In this document: piece by piece, positions 28,407-35,794 of the stretch
Layout of the letters: the number at the start of each line of letters is the position of its first letter
Numbering within the stretch: position 1 is the first letter of the stretch
From: UBA5070 sp035604215
GTDB taxonomy: Bacteria; Fibrobacterota; Fibrobacteria; UBA5070
Assembly (NCBI GenBank): GCA_035604215.1
Contig: DATNIW010000042.1
Coordinates: 1 to 64,000, forward strand
DNA length: 64,000 nucleotides
Reading direction: 5' to 3'
Notes under the pieces: generated by a model
Seen by the model: only the letters and a program-made list of their open reading frames with translations
What the model was told of the DNA's origin: nothing
Databases searched by the model: none
Position numbers and translations under genes: made by a program

Positions 28407-29807
28407 CTATCGGATCCGTTCCCTCAGGTACGCTTCCACCTGGTCGATCCCCACCCGATCCTGCGTCATCTTGTCGCGCTCGCGGATCGTGACCGTGTCC
28501 TTCTTGTCGGCCTCGCCCTGGCCTACGGTGTCGAAATCGACCGTGACGCAGAAGGGTGTCCCGATCTCGTCCTGGCGACGGTAGCGCTTGCCCACCGCCT
28601 GCGTCTCGTCGTATTCCACGGGAAAGCTGTCCAACAGATCGTGGTACAGCTTCTGGGCGACCTCGGACTGCTCCGGCTTCTTGTAGAGCGGGAGAACCGC
28701 GGCCTTGACCGGGGCCACGCGCGGCGCGAAGCGGAGGACCGTGCGGTCCTCGCCGTTTTCCAGGCGCTCCAGGTCGTAGGCGTCGCACAGCGTCATGAGG
28801 GCCAGGCGGTCGGCGCCCAAGGCGGGCTCCACCACCCAGGGGACATATCGTTCGTTGGTCACCTTGTCGTGGTAGCGCATGTCCTGGCCGGAATGCTCTG
28901 CGTGCTGCTTGAGGTCGTAGTCGGTGCGGCACGCGATGCCCCACAGCTCGCCCCACCCGAATGGAAACTCGTACTCGATGTCGCAGGTGCCGGAGCTGTA
29001 GAAGGAGAGCTCCTCCTTCTCGTGCTCGCGCAGACGCAATTTGTCGCCGCCGATCCCGACCACGCCGGTGAGGAAGTTCATGCAGTAGTCCTTCCAGTGC
29101 GCGTACCAGCGGGCGTCATCGCCGGGGTTGCAGAAGAATTCCAGTTCCATCTGCTCGAATTCGCGGGTGCGGAAGGTGAAGTTGCCGGGCGTGATCTCGT
29201 TGCGGAACGACTTCCCGATCTGCCCCACGCCGAAGGGCACCTTCACGCGGGCGCCTTCCACGATGGACTTGAAGTCCACGAAGATGCCCTGGGCCGTTTC
29301 GGGGCGCAGGTAGACCTCCGCACCGGCGCCTTCCACGACGCCCTGTTCGGTCTTGAACATGAGGTTGAAGGCGCGCGGCTCGGTCCAGTCCAGCTTCCCG
29401 CAGGAAGGACAGACGATCTTGTGCTCGTTGACCAGCGCGAACAACTCGGCGTTGGACTTTCCGGCCACGGCGCTGGAGCCCAGCTTGGCTTCCACCAAGT
29501 GGTCGGCGCGTTCGCGGGCGCGGCACTTCTTGCAGTCCATGAGGGGATCGGAAAAGCTCTTCAGGTGGCCCGACGCCTCCCAGACCTTCGTGTTGAGCAG
29601 GATGCCGGAATCCAGGCCCACCACGTCGTCGCGGCGGGTCACGAAATGCTTCCACCACAGGTCCTTGAGGTTCCGCTTCAGTTCCACGCCGTAGGGGCCG
29701 TAGTCCCACGTGTTGGCCAGACCTCCATAGATCTCCGAGCCGGGGAACACGAACCCGCGGCGTTTGGAGAGGGAGACGATGTCCTTGAGGTCGGTGAGCT
29801 TGGTCAT
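28407..29807 (-). CDS. glyQS: Glycine--tRNA ligase (dimeric, eukaryote/archaeal-like type)
   Basis: A 466-residue class II synthetase in the single-chain alpha2 form rather than the alpha2beta2 form. It starts MTKLTDLKDIVSLSKRRGFVFPGSEIYGG. Zinc-type cysteine pairs CKKC and CPSC occur near residues 83 and 125. Motif 2 is FRNEITPGNFTFRTREF and motif 3 is EPALGADRLALM. ATG 29807 is the family start, although the frame stays open about 50 codons upstream. A TACCTTTC element lies 95 bases before the start. Confidence 0.95.
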   Translation of the reverse strand: MTKLTDLKDIVSLSKRRGFVFPGSEIYGGLANTWDYGPYGVELKRNLKDLWWKHFVTRRDDVVGLDSGILLNTKVWEASGHLKSFSDPLMDCKKCRARERADHLVEAKLGSSAVAGKSNAELFALVNEHKIVCPSCGKLDWTEPRAFNLMFKTEQGVVEGAGAEVYLRPETAQGIFVDFKSIVEGARVKVPFGVGQIGKSFRNEITPGNFTFRTREFEQMELEFFCNPGDDARWYAHWKDYCMNFLTGVVGIGGDKLRLREHEKEELSFYSSGTCDIEYEFPFGWGELWGIACRTDYDLKQHAEHSGQDMRYHDKVTNERYVPWVVEPALGADRLALMTLCDAYDLERLENGEDRTVLRFAPRVAPVKAAVLPLYKKPEQSEVAQKLYHDLLDSFPVEYDETQAVGKRYRRQDEIGTPFCVTVDFDTVGQGEADKKDTVTIRERDKMTQDRVGIDQVEAYLRERIR

Positions 29808-29902
29808 TCTTGGCGTCGTCGCGTCCGCGGGTTGCGGTTCGCGCCTTTCAGGTCTGTGTCCGGGTGTTCCGGCTGGATGTCGGTCCGGTCCGTTCGAAGC
29901 CC

Positions 29903-29910
29903 GGGAAAGG
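29903..29910 (-). promoter_or_regulatory. -10-like element upstream of glyQS (TACCTTTC)
   Basis: The minus strand reads GATCTACCTTTCCC, nearly the same context as the ileS element (GATCTACCTTTGCC). Here it lies 95 bases from the start codon, so a leader of about 90 bases would result. Its likeness to the ileS site is the main support. Confidence 0.35.
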
Positions 29911-30013
29911 TAGATCGAGACGTCCTCCGGACAGCCTCCCGAGAGCATCGGCTCCATTCCCGGCTCGGATTCCAGTACTTTGAAACGATCTCATCGCAAG
30001 GACGGTCCATACC

Positions 30014-30475
30014 ATGCCCAAGACCATCGTCGATCCCGGTGTGCGGTCCTCCCTGTCGTTCAGGATCCTGCTCCTGACTCCGAACGCCGAGCGCCATTGG
30101 GGAACCATGGACGCGGGACAGATGCTTCGCCACGTCGCCGCCGGCATGGAGCAGGCGCTGGGGCGCAAGGAAGACGAGGACGCGAGCAATCTGCTGCTGC
30201 GCACGGTGGGCAGGGTCGCGATCCTGCGCATCCTCCCGAAATTCCCCCGGGGCCTTCCCGCCTCCAAGGCGATGAGCCAGACCGGGGTGGTCGTCGACCC
30301 CGTGAAATTCGACGAAGACAGGAATCTGGTCCTCGCGCTTTTGGAAGAGTGCGGTGCCTGGCCTGCCGACCGTCCCATGCCCGCCCACCCCGCCATGGGT
30401 CCGTTGAGCAACACCGAGCGTGGAATCCTGACCTGGAAACATCTGGACCACCACCTGAGGCAGTTCGGGGTCTGA
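30014..30475 (+). CDS. DUF1569 (DinB-like) protein
   Basis: A 153-residue four-helix protein of the DUF1569 group in the DinB/YfiT superfamily. The GTMDAGQMLRHVAAGME and LTWKHLDHHLRQFGV segments carry the His residues that form the metal site in this superfamily. Function is unknown; relatives include thiol-dependent transferases. It is transcribed alone, divergent from glyQS; TACTTTG at 29976 may be its -10 element and AAGGA near 29998 its ribosome-binding site. Confidence 0.75.
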   Translation: MPKTIVDPGVRSSLSFRILLLTPNAERHWGTMDAGQMLRHVAAGMEQALGRKEDEDASNLLLRTVGRVAILRILPKFPRGLPASKAMSQTGVVVDPVKFDEDRNLVLALLEECGAWPADRPMPAHPAMGPLSNTERGILTWKHLDHHLRQFGV

Positions 30476-30502
30476 GATTCCCGCGAGGGAGTGGGATGCC
30501 CC

Positions 30503-31702
30503 TCAGCCCTTCCGCAGAAACAGGATCCCCACCCACGCCCAGGTGAGGAGGCAAGGCGCCATGGCGAGCGCGCCCCATCGCGCCGGACGCGGATGGACTG
30601 CCACGGCCCAGAGGGCGACGAACGCGGGGAGCAAGTGGAACAGGAGTCGCGCCTCGCTCTCCACGTACTCCAGGGAATAGGGAACCATGGCGGCCACGCC
30701 CAGGAGGATCGCCGCTCCGGGAAGCCAGGTCGATGGGTCCCGAAAGCGTTTCCAGCGCAAAGCCAGCGGAACGATCCAACTCGCGGATGCCAGGGCGAAC
30801 AAAGTCCGGGGAACCGGGTGGACCACCCAATCCATGTCCATGGGAAACCAGAGGCTGGTGGAGAAGTAGAGCACGAGCATCTTCAGCACCCGGATCTTTT
30901 CCAACGTGCCGAACGCGGAGCCGGGCGCCCCGTGCCCCACCTCCAGGGCCATCCAGCTACCGTAGAGGTGGTGGTTTCGCAGGTACCAGGGGAAGGCCAC
31001 CAAGAGCCCGATGCCCACGGCCAGCACCGCACGGAGCAACTTCCCGGGCCGGAATCCGTCCGCCGAGAATGGAGGGAATGCCGCCAGGAGGGGCAGCGGC
31101 AGAAGGGTCAGCCCGGAGCTCTTGGAGAGCATCAGTCCGGCGGCGAGCGGCGCGAGCGCCCAAGCTCGTCCTCCCCTGGCGAATTCCACCGACACCAGGA
31201 GGAATGCCGCTCCCAGGAGCCAGAAGATGGGGTCGTTGCTCACCAGGACTCCCTGGTAGCAGAACCCCGGGTGGAGGGCGAGGAGCCATGCCGCCCAGTT
31301 TTCCGCGCCCGGCGCGATCCGGCGCACCAGGAGCCATGCGACGAAAATCGTCGCCGCGCCCGAGAGGGCGTCCAGCAGCCGGGCGAACAGCCACCCCTGA
31401 CCCGGTCGCACCGCTTCGCCCAGCCTCCAGGCCGGGACCAGAGCCAGGTACGATAGAGGAGGCTGGTAGTACTCGAAGTCGCCCCGCGCGAAGGCCCCGG
31501 GCACTTCCACGGAGTTCACCTGGACGGGAAACGAGCCGTCCGATGCGAGATGCCGGACGTAGTTGGCGTGGGCGCGCTCGTCGTTGTACCACGAGAGGCC
31601 GCCGGACCGCGTCTCGAAACGGGTGGGCACCTCGAAGGCGAGGAAGAGGCGCAAGGCCGAAGCGACCAGGAGTGCGCTCGCCAAAGGGAGTGTCCGGTTC
31701 AT
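30503..31702 (-). CDS. GT39/ArnT-like multipass membrane glycosyltransferase
   Basis: A 399-residue membrane protein with about 10 hydrophobic segments. The first periplasmic loop has an acidic patch YNDERAHANYVRHLASDG, matching the catalytic Asp-Glu loop of lipid-phosphosugar-dependent GT-C enzymes, and FEYYQPPLSYLAL follows, as in PMT_2 (dolichyl-phosphate-mannose mannosyltransferase-like) proteins. It probably moves a sugar from a polyprenyl phosphate carrier to an envelope acceptor. ATG 31702 follows TAAGATTG by 8 bases; the frame remains open upstream but without family resemblance. Confidence 0.78.
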   Translation of the reverse strand: MNRTLPLASALLVASALRLFLAFEVPTRFETRSGGLSWYNDERAHANYVRHLASDGSFPVQVNSVEVPGAFARGDFEYYQPPLSYLALVPAWRLGEAVRPGQGWLFARLLDALSGAATIFVAWLLVRRIAPGAENWAAWLLALHPGFCYQGVLVSNDPIFWLLGAAFLLVSVEFARGGRAWALAPLAAGLMLSKSSGLTLLPLPLLAAFPPFSADGFRPGKLLRAVLAVGIGLLVAFPWYLRNHHLYGSWMALEVGHGAPGSAFGTLEKIRVLKMLVLYFSTSLWFPMDMDWVVHPVPRTLFALASASWIVPLALRWKRFRDPSTWLPGAAILLGVAAMVPYSLEYVESEARLLFHLLPAFVALWAVAVHPRPARWGALAMAPCLLTWAWVGILFLRKG

Positions 31703-31710
31703 GTGTTCCC

Positions 31711-31718
31711 CAATCTTA
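31711..31718 (-). promoter_or_regulatory. -10-like element of the GT39-like gene (TAAGATTG)
   Basis: The minus strand reads CTAAGATTGGGG, ending 8 bases before the ATG. It is like the TAGATTG elements before the phoB-like gene and the 43.9-kb gene, with one extra base in the spacer. Suggests a leaderless message. Confidence 0.3.
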
Positions 31719-31810
31719 GCCACCGCCGGGCGCCTCTCCCGAAGTCCCGGATTTTCGGATCCCCCGGAAAGTTGCCGGAATCGGGAACAGGGTTGCTTAT
31801 TGGAAGGAGC

Positions 31811-32872
31811 ATGGAAGACGCGAAGCGCTATTGGAGCAAGGGGCTGGAGGATGTCCCGGCCTATGTCCCCGGCGAGCAGCCGCAGGGCGAAGGTTGGATC
31901 AAGCTCAACACCAACGAGAATCCCTACGGGCCGAGCCCCAAGGCCCTGGAAGCCGCACGCGAGGCCATGGGCGATCGGTTGCGTCTGTACCCGGAGCCAT
32001 CGGGCAGGATCGTTCGGGAGGCGGTGGCCCAAGTCCACGACGTGGAGGCCCGGGACGTCTTCACGGGAAACGGTTCCGACGAGATCCTCGCCTTCGCCTT
32101 CCGAGCCTTCTTCGACCAGGGCTCCCCCATCCTCTTTCCCGACGTCACCTATTCCTTCTACCCCATCTGGGCGCGCGCCTTCTCCCTGCCCTTCCGCACC
32201 ATCCCCCTGCGCGAAGATTTCTCGATGGAGCCGGACGACTACCAGGGCGAGTCGGGCGGGATCATCTTCCCCAACCCGAACGCCCCGACGGCCAGAGCCC
32301 TGGAACGGGGATCGGTGGAACGGATCCTGTCGCGGAACCCCGCCCGCCTGGTGCTGGTGGACGAGGCCTACATCGATTTCGGCGGTCGGACCGCGATCCC
32401 TCTGACCAAGCGCTTTCCCAACCTGCTCGTGGTCCACACCCTTTCCAAGTCGCGGTCGCTGGCGGGTCTGCGCGCCGCCTTCGCGGTGGGAAGCCCCGGG
32501 CTGGTGCCGGCACTGGAACGCGTGCGCGACTGGTACAACTCCTACACCTTGGACAGCATCGCCCAAGCCGCCGCCGCCGCCGCCATCCGCGACGTCGGAT
32601 GGACCGAAGAAATTTCGCGGAAGATCCAATCCACCCGGGAGAGGTTCGCCGCGGAGCTCTCGCTCCAAGGCTGGTCCGTGGTGCCTTCGTGCGCCAATTT
32701 CGTCTTCGCCGCACATCCCCGGCTCTCCTCCAAGGATCTCCAAGCCTCACTGCGAGAACGGCAGATCCTGGTGCGGGCCTTTTCCGGCCCCCGCCTGGAA
32801 CGGCATGTGCGCATCAGCATCGGCACGGATGCGGAGATGGACGCGGTCGCGAGGGTCGTTCGGTCGCTCTGA
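31811..32872 (+). CDS. hisC: Histidinol-phosphate aminotransferase-like PLP enzyme
   Basis: A 353-residue fold-type I aminotransferase, most like HisC, which makes histidinol phosphate. It has LNTNENPYGPSP at the N-terminus, NPNAPTAR, VDEAYIDFG, the PLP lysine in HTLSKSRSLAGLR near residue 217, and a C-terminal RISIGTDAEMDA where HisC has the phosphate-binding Arg. GGAAGGAGC is directly before the ATG (spacing only one base), which is tight but no better start is visible. No other his genes are nearby, so a broader specificity, such as aromatic or alanine-type transamination, is possible. Confidence 0.87.
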   Translation: MEDAKRYWSKGLEDVPAYVPGEQPQGEGWIKLNTNENPYGPSPKALEAAREAMGDRLRLYPEPSGRIVREAVAQVHDVEARDVFTGNGSDEILAFAFRAFFDQGSPILFPDVTYSFYPIWARAFSLPFRTIPLREDFSMEPDDYQGESGGIIFPNPNAPTARALERGSVERILSRNPARLVLVDEAYIDFGGRTAIPLTKRFPNLLVVHTLSKSRSLAGLRAAFAVGSPGLVPALERVRDWYNSYTLDSIAQAAAAAAIRDVGWTEEISRKIQSTRERFAAELSLQGWSVVPSCANFVFAAHPRLSSKDLQASLRERQILVRAFSGPRLERHVRISIGTDAEMDAVARVVRSL

Positions 32873-32888
32873 GGAAGCGGCGAAGGGA

Positions 32889-33338
32889 CTAGGCGGGGAG
32901 GAGGGCGGACACCAGCGCCTGGACGGCCTTTCCGTCGGCGCGGCCCTTGACCTGGGGCATCACGAGCGAAAGGACCTTGCCCTTGTCCTTCGCGGAAAGC
33001 GCACCCGATTCGGCCACCGCCGCCCGGACGATGGCGTCGAGTTCGTCGGGCTCGAGCTGTGCGGGCTGGTAGGCCCGGAACAGATCGGCCTGCATCCGTT
33101 CGCGCTCGGCGAGCTCGGGTCGTCCGCCTGCATCCATCTGGGAAGCGGCGTCCTCGCGTTGCTTGATGGCCTTGGTCACCGCGGCGACGCAATCTTCGTC
33201 GGTCGGTTCCCGCCGCCCCGCGTCGATGGTGATCTTCTTGATGTCGGAAGAGAGGGTGCGCAACGCCAGGAGCTTCTCCGAGTCGCGGGCCTTCATCGCA
33301 TCCTTGATGTCCTCCTGCAGCTTCAGGAAGACAGGCAT
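32889..33338 (-). CDS. GatB/YqeY domain-containing protein
   Basis: A 149-residue YqeY-type protein, homologous to the tRNA-binding tail domain of GatB. It has the characteristic LKLQEDIKDAMKARDSEKLLALRTLSSDIK opening in two helices (about residues 5-34), and VMPQVKGRADGKAVQALVSALL at the end. It follows rpsU by two bases, the common rpsU-yqeY order upstream of dnaG in many bacteria; dnaG itself is not here. Its role is unproven, presumably tRNA- or ribosome-related. Confidence 0.88.
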   Translation of the reverse strand: MPVFLKLQEDIKDAMKARDSEKLLALRTLSSDIKKITIDAGRREPTDEDCVAAVTKAIKQREDAASQMDAGGRPELAERERMQADLFRAYQPAQLEPDELDAIVRAAVAESGALSAKDKGKVLSLVMPQVKGRADGKAVQALVSALLPA

Positions 33339-33339
33339 T

Positions 33340-33543
33340 TCAGAAGCCCCGGTTGCGCGCGGAATTTTCCTTCACGGCCTTGCGCTTGGCGGCGTTCTCG
33401 CGACGCTTGCGGCTTTCCGATGGCTTTTCGTAGTACTGCCCCTTCTTGACGTCCGAGATGATGCCGGTCTTCTCGCATGTCTTGGTGAAGCGGCGGAGGG
33501 CCTTTTCGAAGGATTCGTTGGCTCGGACGATGACGCCGGTCAT
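33340..33543 (-). CDS. rpsU: 30S ribosomal protein S21
   Basis: A 67-residue basic protein. VIVRANESFEKALRRFTKTC is the S21 core, followed by the basic KPSESRKRRENAAKRK tail. The start is ATG 33543 with AGGAG six bases upstream; the frame runs open further but the family begins here. Directly upstream of yqeY. Confidence 0.95.
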   Translation of the reverse strand: MTGVIVRANESFEKALRRFTKTCEKTGIISDVKKGQYYEKPSESRKRRENAAKRKAVKENSARNRGF

Positions 33544-33621
33544 GGGTTTCTCCTGAAACTGTTGAGAGGTGGGGAAAAATGTCTTCTCCACGGCCAAAAG
33601 GGAAGGGGGGTTGGGTGTGGA

Positions 33622-33647
33622 GACGCAAAATTTCGCGTCCTTACGCG
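33622..33647. repeat. Palindromic repeat, decayed copy 1
   Basis: Shares 25 of 26 bases with 35319-35344 (core GACGCAAAATTTCGCGTCC followed by TTACGCG). The right arm GCGTCCTTACGC is kept, but the left arm matches its partner in only 8 of 12 bases. Together with copy 2 it brackets the ammonium channel gene, in the same orientation. Confidence 0.7.
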
Positions 33648-33750
33648 CCTCACCGACAATTCGGCACCCTTTTCTGTCAATTCCTCCCATGATGATGACA
33701 ATCAAAAGCGATTGTTTCCTTCGGACGAATATTTAACGATAATTGACGTA

Positions 33751-33767
33751 TAGGCGCAATTATTGCT
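33751..33767 (+). promoter_or_regulatory. Sigma-54-type promoter of the ammonium channel gene
   Basis: TAGGCGCAATTATTGCT fits the -24/-12 consensus (TTGGCACG-N4-TTGCW): GG at 33753-33754 and GC at 33765-33766 are exactly 10 bases apart. The predicted start near 33777 leaves a 47-base leader. An overlapping sigma-70-like pair, TTGACG (33743) and TATTTA (33767) at 18 bases, also exists, so control could be dual. Nitrogen control through RpoN/NtrC is the usual logic for amt genes. Confidence 0.6.
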
Positions 33768-33773
33768 ATTTAT

Positions 33774-33798
33774 CTGACAAACTTTGCGCTATTGTCAG
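33774..33798. promoter_or_regulatory. Inverted repeat CTGACA-N13-TGTCAG at the amt start site
   Basis: Perfect 6-base arms around a 13-base spacer span the predicted transcription start and early leader of the ammonium channel gene. It could be a repressor operator or, in RNA, a weak hairpin. No regulator for it is known. Confidence 0.4.
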
Positions 33799-33823
33799 TG
33801 CGAGGAGTCCCAAGGAAGCGTTC

Positions 33824-35296
33824 ATGTCGAGTTGGCTTCGGAGTGCCTGCGTGGGGCTCCTCTTGGTGTGCGTTTCGGCCCATTCGGAAGAATCGAAGAG
33901 CTCCAAATCTTCCGATCTTCCCTCCGTTCCTCCGATTTCTGTCGTTCGGGACACGCAGGTCCTGCATCGGCTCGCCGATCTGGAGGCCTATGTCAACAAC
34001 GAGCCGCGCGTGGACTTCGCCTCCTCGCGGATCCAATCGCCCGGGCCGGGCCACAACGCGTGGCTGATGATCTCGGCGGCGCTGGTCCTGTTCATGACCC
34101 TGCCCGGGCTGACCCTCTTCTTCGGCGGCATGGTGCGCTCCAAGAACGTGCTCTCCATCCTCGCGCAATGCATGGGCATCACCGGAGTGGTGACCCTGCT
34201 CTGGTGGGCCGTCGGCTATTCCCTGGTGTTCGCCCCCGGCAATGCCTTCCTGGGTGGTCTGGATTACGCGTTCTTCCACGGTGTGACCGCCGAGCCGAAT
34301 CCCGTCTATTCCAACTGGGTCAGCCAGAACGTCTTCGCGATGTTCGAACTGATGTTCGCGATCATCACCCCCGCCCTGCTGGTGGGAGCCGCCGCCGAGC
34401 GGATCCGGTTCTCCTCCATGATCCTGGTTTCCGTGCTTTGGCTGTTTCTCGTGTACATCCCCATCGCCCACATGGCCTGGGGCGCGGACGGCCTGTTCAA
34501 CGGGGTGGGAAATCCGCACGCGTCCATCAAGGCGCTGGACTTCGCCGGAGGCTTCGCCGTGGAGATGGCGTCCGGATGGTCGGCCCTGGCGCTGGTGCTG
34601 GTCCTGGGACACCGCAAGGGCTACGGGCACGATCCCATGGCGCCCCATTCCATGGTCCTGGCGATGACCGGAGCGGGACTCCTGTGGGTGGGATGGTACG
34701 GGTTCAACGTGGGATCGGCCCTGGGCGCCGACAGCGTGGCATCCAACGCATTCGTGGCCACGACCATGGCGGCCGCGGCGTCGTCCCTGGTCTGGCCGGG
34801 ACTGGAGTGGCTGCTCCACGGGAAGCCCACGGTGCTCGGGTTCTGCTCGGGGATCGTCGCGGGACTCGTGGCCATCACCCCGGCGGCGGGATTTGTCACC
34901 TCGGGCGCCGCCATCCTGATCGGGTCGCTGGGAACCACGGGATCGTTCTTCGCCTCCATGCGGCTCAAGCATCTGCTCCGCTACGACGACGCGCTGGACA
35001 CCTTCGGGGTCCACGGCGTGGCCGGCACCATCGGCACCCTGCTGACCGGTGTGTTCGCCACCGCCCTCGTCAACCCCAATGTCCGCACGCACCTGGGATC
35101 GCTGCTGGGCGGCGGGCTTTGGCTAGAGCAGGCCAAGGCCATGGCGATCGTGGCCGTCCTCGCCTTCGCGGGAACGGCGGCCATCACCTGGGCGGTGAAG
35201 GTCACCGTGGGCCTCCGACCGACCCCGGAAGAGGAGGTGGCCGGATTGGACTACGCGGAACACGGCGAGGTCGGGTACAGGTACGACGAGGCGTAG
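33824..35296 (+). CDS. amt: Ammonium transporter (Amt family), first twin-His replaced by Glu
   Basis: A 490-residue channel with a signal peptide (to about residue 23), a 55-residue exported segment, then 11 transmembrane helices. Family blocks: FFGGMVRSKNVLSI, FAMFELMFAIITPALL, HMAWGADG, GWYGFNVGSALG and FGVHGVAGTIGTLLTGVF. The second pore histidine is kept (His397). The first lies in DFAGGFAVEMASG, where Glu247 stands in place of the His of the usual VHINAG; this Glu form is known from fungal Mep1/Mep3. AAGGAAG six bases before ATG 33824 fixes the start. A GlnK gene is not adjacent. Sigma-54-type control is predicted. Confidence 0.94.
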   Translation: MSSWLRSACVGLLLVCVSAHSEESKSSKSSDLPSVPPISVVRDTQVLHRLADLEAYVNNEPRVDFASSRIQSPGPGHNAWLMISAALVLFMTLPGLTLFFGGMVRSKNVLSILAQCMGITGVVTLLWWAVGYSLVFAPGNAFLGGLDYAFFHGVTAEPNPVYSNWVSQNVFAMFELMFAIITPALLVGAAAERIRFSSMILVSVLWLFLVYIPIAHMAWGADGLFNGVGNPHASIKALDFAGGFAVEMASGWSALALVLVLGHRKGYGHDPMAPHSMVLAMTGAGLLWVGWYGFNVGSALGADSVASNAFVATTMAAAASSLVWPGLEWLLHGKPTVLGFCSGIVAGLVAITPAAGFVTSGAAILIGSLGTTGSFFASMRLKHLLRYDDALDTFGVHGVAGTIGTLLTGVFATALVNPNVRTHLGSLLGGGLWLEQAKAMAIVAVLAFAGTAAITWAVKVTVGLRPTPEEEVAGLDYAEHGEVGYRYDEA

Positions 35297-35311
35297 GGAT
35301 TCGGGGATCGG

Positions 35312-35343
35312 GCGTAGGGACGCAAAATTTCGCGTCCCTACGC
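35312..35343. repeat. Palindromic repeat, intact copy 2
   Basis: Perfect 12-base arms GCGTAGGGACGC / GCGTCCCTACGC around AAAATTTC. It begins 16 bases after the ammonium channel stop. A second, partly decayed copy lies upstream of that gene. Such short palindromes are often dispersed REP-type elements; as RNA it would also form a strong hairpin and may end transcription. Confidence 0.75.
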
Positions 35344-35359
35344 GTCCCCACCGGGACCC

Positions 35360-35710
35360 CTACGCCCGGGGAACCTCCACCAGCGCGTCCGATCCGGATT
35401 CCAGGACGACATAGGACAGCAGCGGAGCGCCCTGGCAGGGCCCGAAGACGCACAGGCCGTCCTCGGGCCGGTAGAGCGCTCCGTGGACCTTGCACTGGAT
35501 CATCTTCAGCTCCTCGTTCCAGAATTCGGCGTCATCCATGTCCAGGGGACAGGGCCAATGGCGGCAGCGGTTGCGGAAAGCGCGCAGTCCATCGGGGACG
35601 CGGATCACGAAACCCTGCTCGTCGGAATCCGGAAGATCGAAGGTCTTCGCCTCGCCAAGCCCCAGAAGTACGGCTTTCGGCACGCGAATGGTGGTAGAAT
35701 CGGGCATCAT
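35360..35710 (-). CDS. Rieske [2Fe-2S] domain protein
   Basis: A 116-residue soluble Rieske protein. The cluster ligands are CRHWPCPLD (Cys-x-His) at about residue 48 and CKVHGALY (Cys-x2-His) near 73, with the family's GLCVFGPCQG loop after them. It resembles free-standing ferredoxin-type Rieske proteins of unknown electron partner, not the membrane bc1 type, since no transmembrane anchor is seen. Start ATG 35710 is the first of two tandem ATGs, with AGG nine bases upstream. It diverges from pilB. Confidence 0.85.
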   Translation of the reverse strand: MMPDSTTIRVPKAVLLGLGEAKTFDLPDSDEQGFVIRVPDGLRAFRNRCRHWPCPLDMDDAEFWNEELKMIQCKVHGALYRPEDGLCVFGPCQGAPLLSYVVLESGSDALVEVPRA

Positions 35711-35794
35711 GGGACGTACCTGCCAGGAGTATCTTTCGAAACAAGATTCAAAATTCCCGGCTGAAGCGGCCGGAAAATCCGGGAGAGCTCGTCG

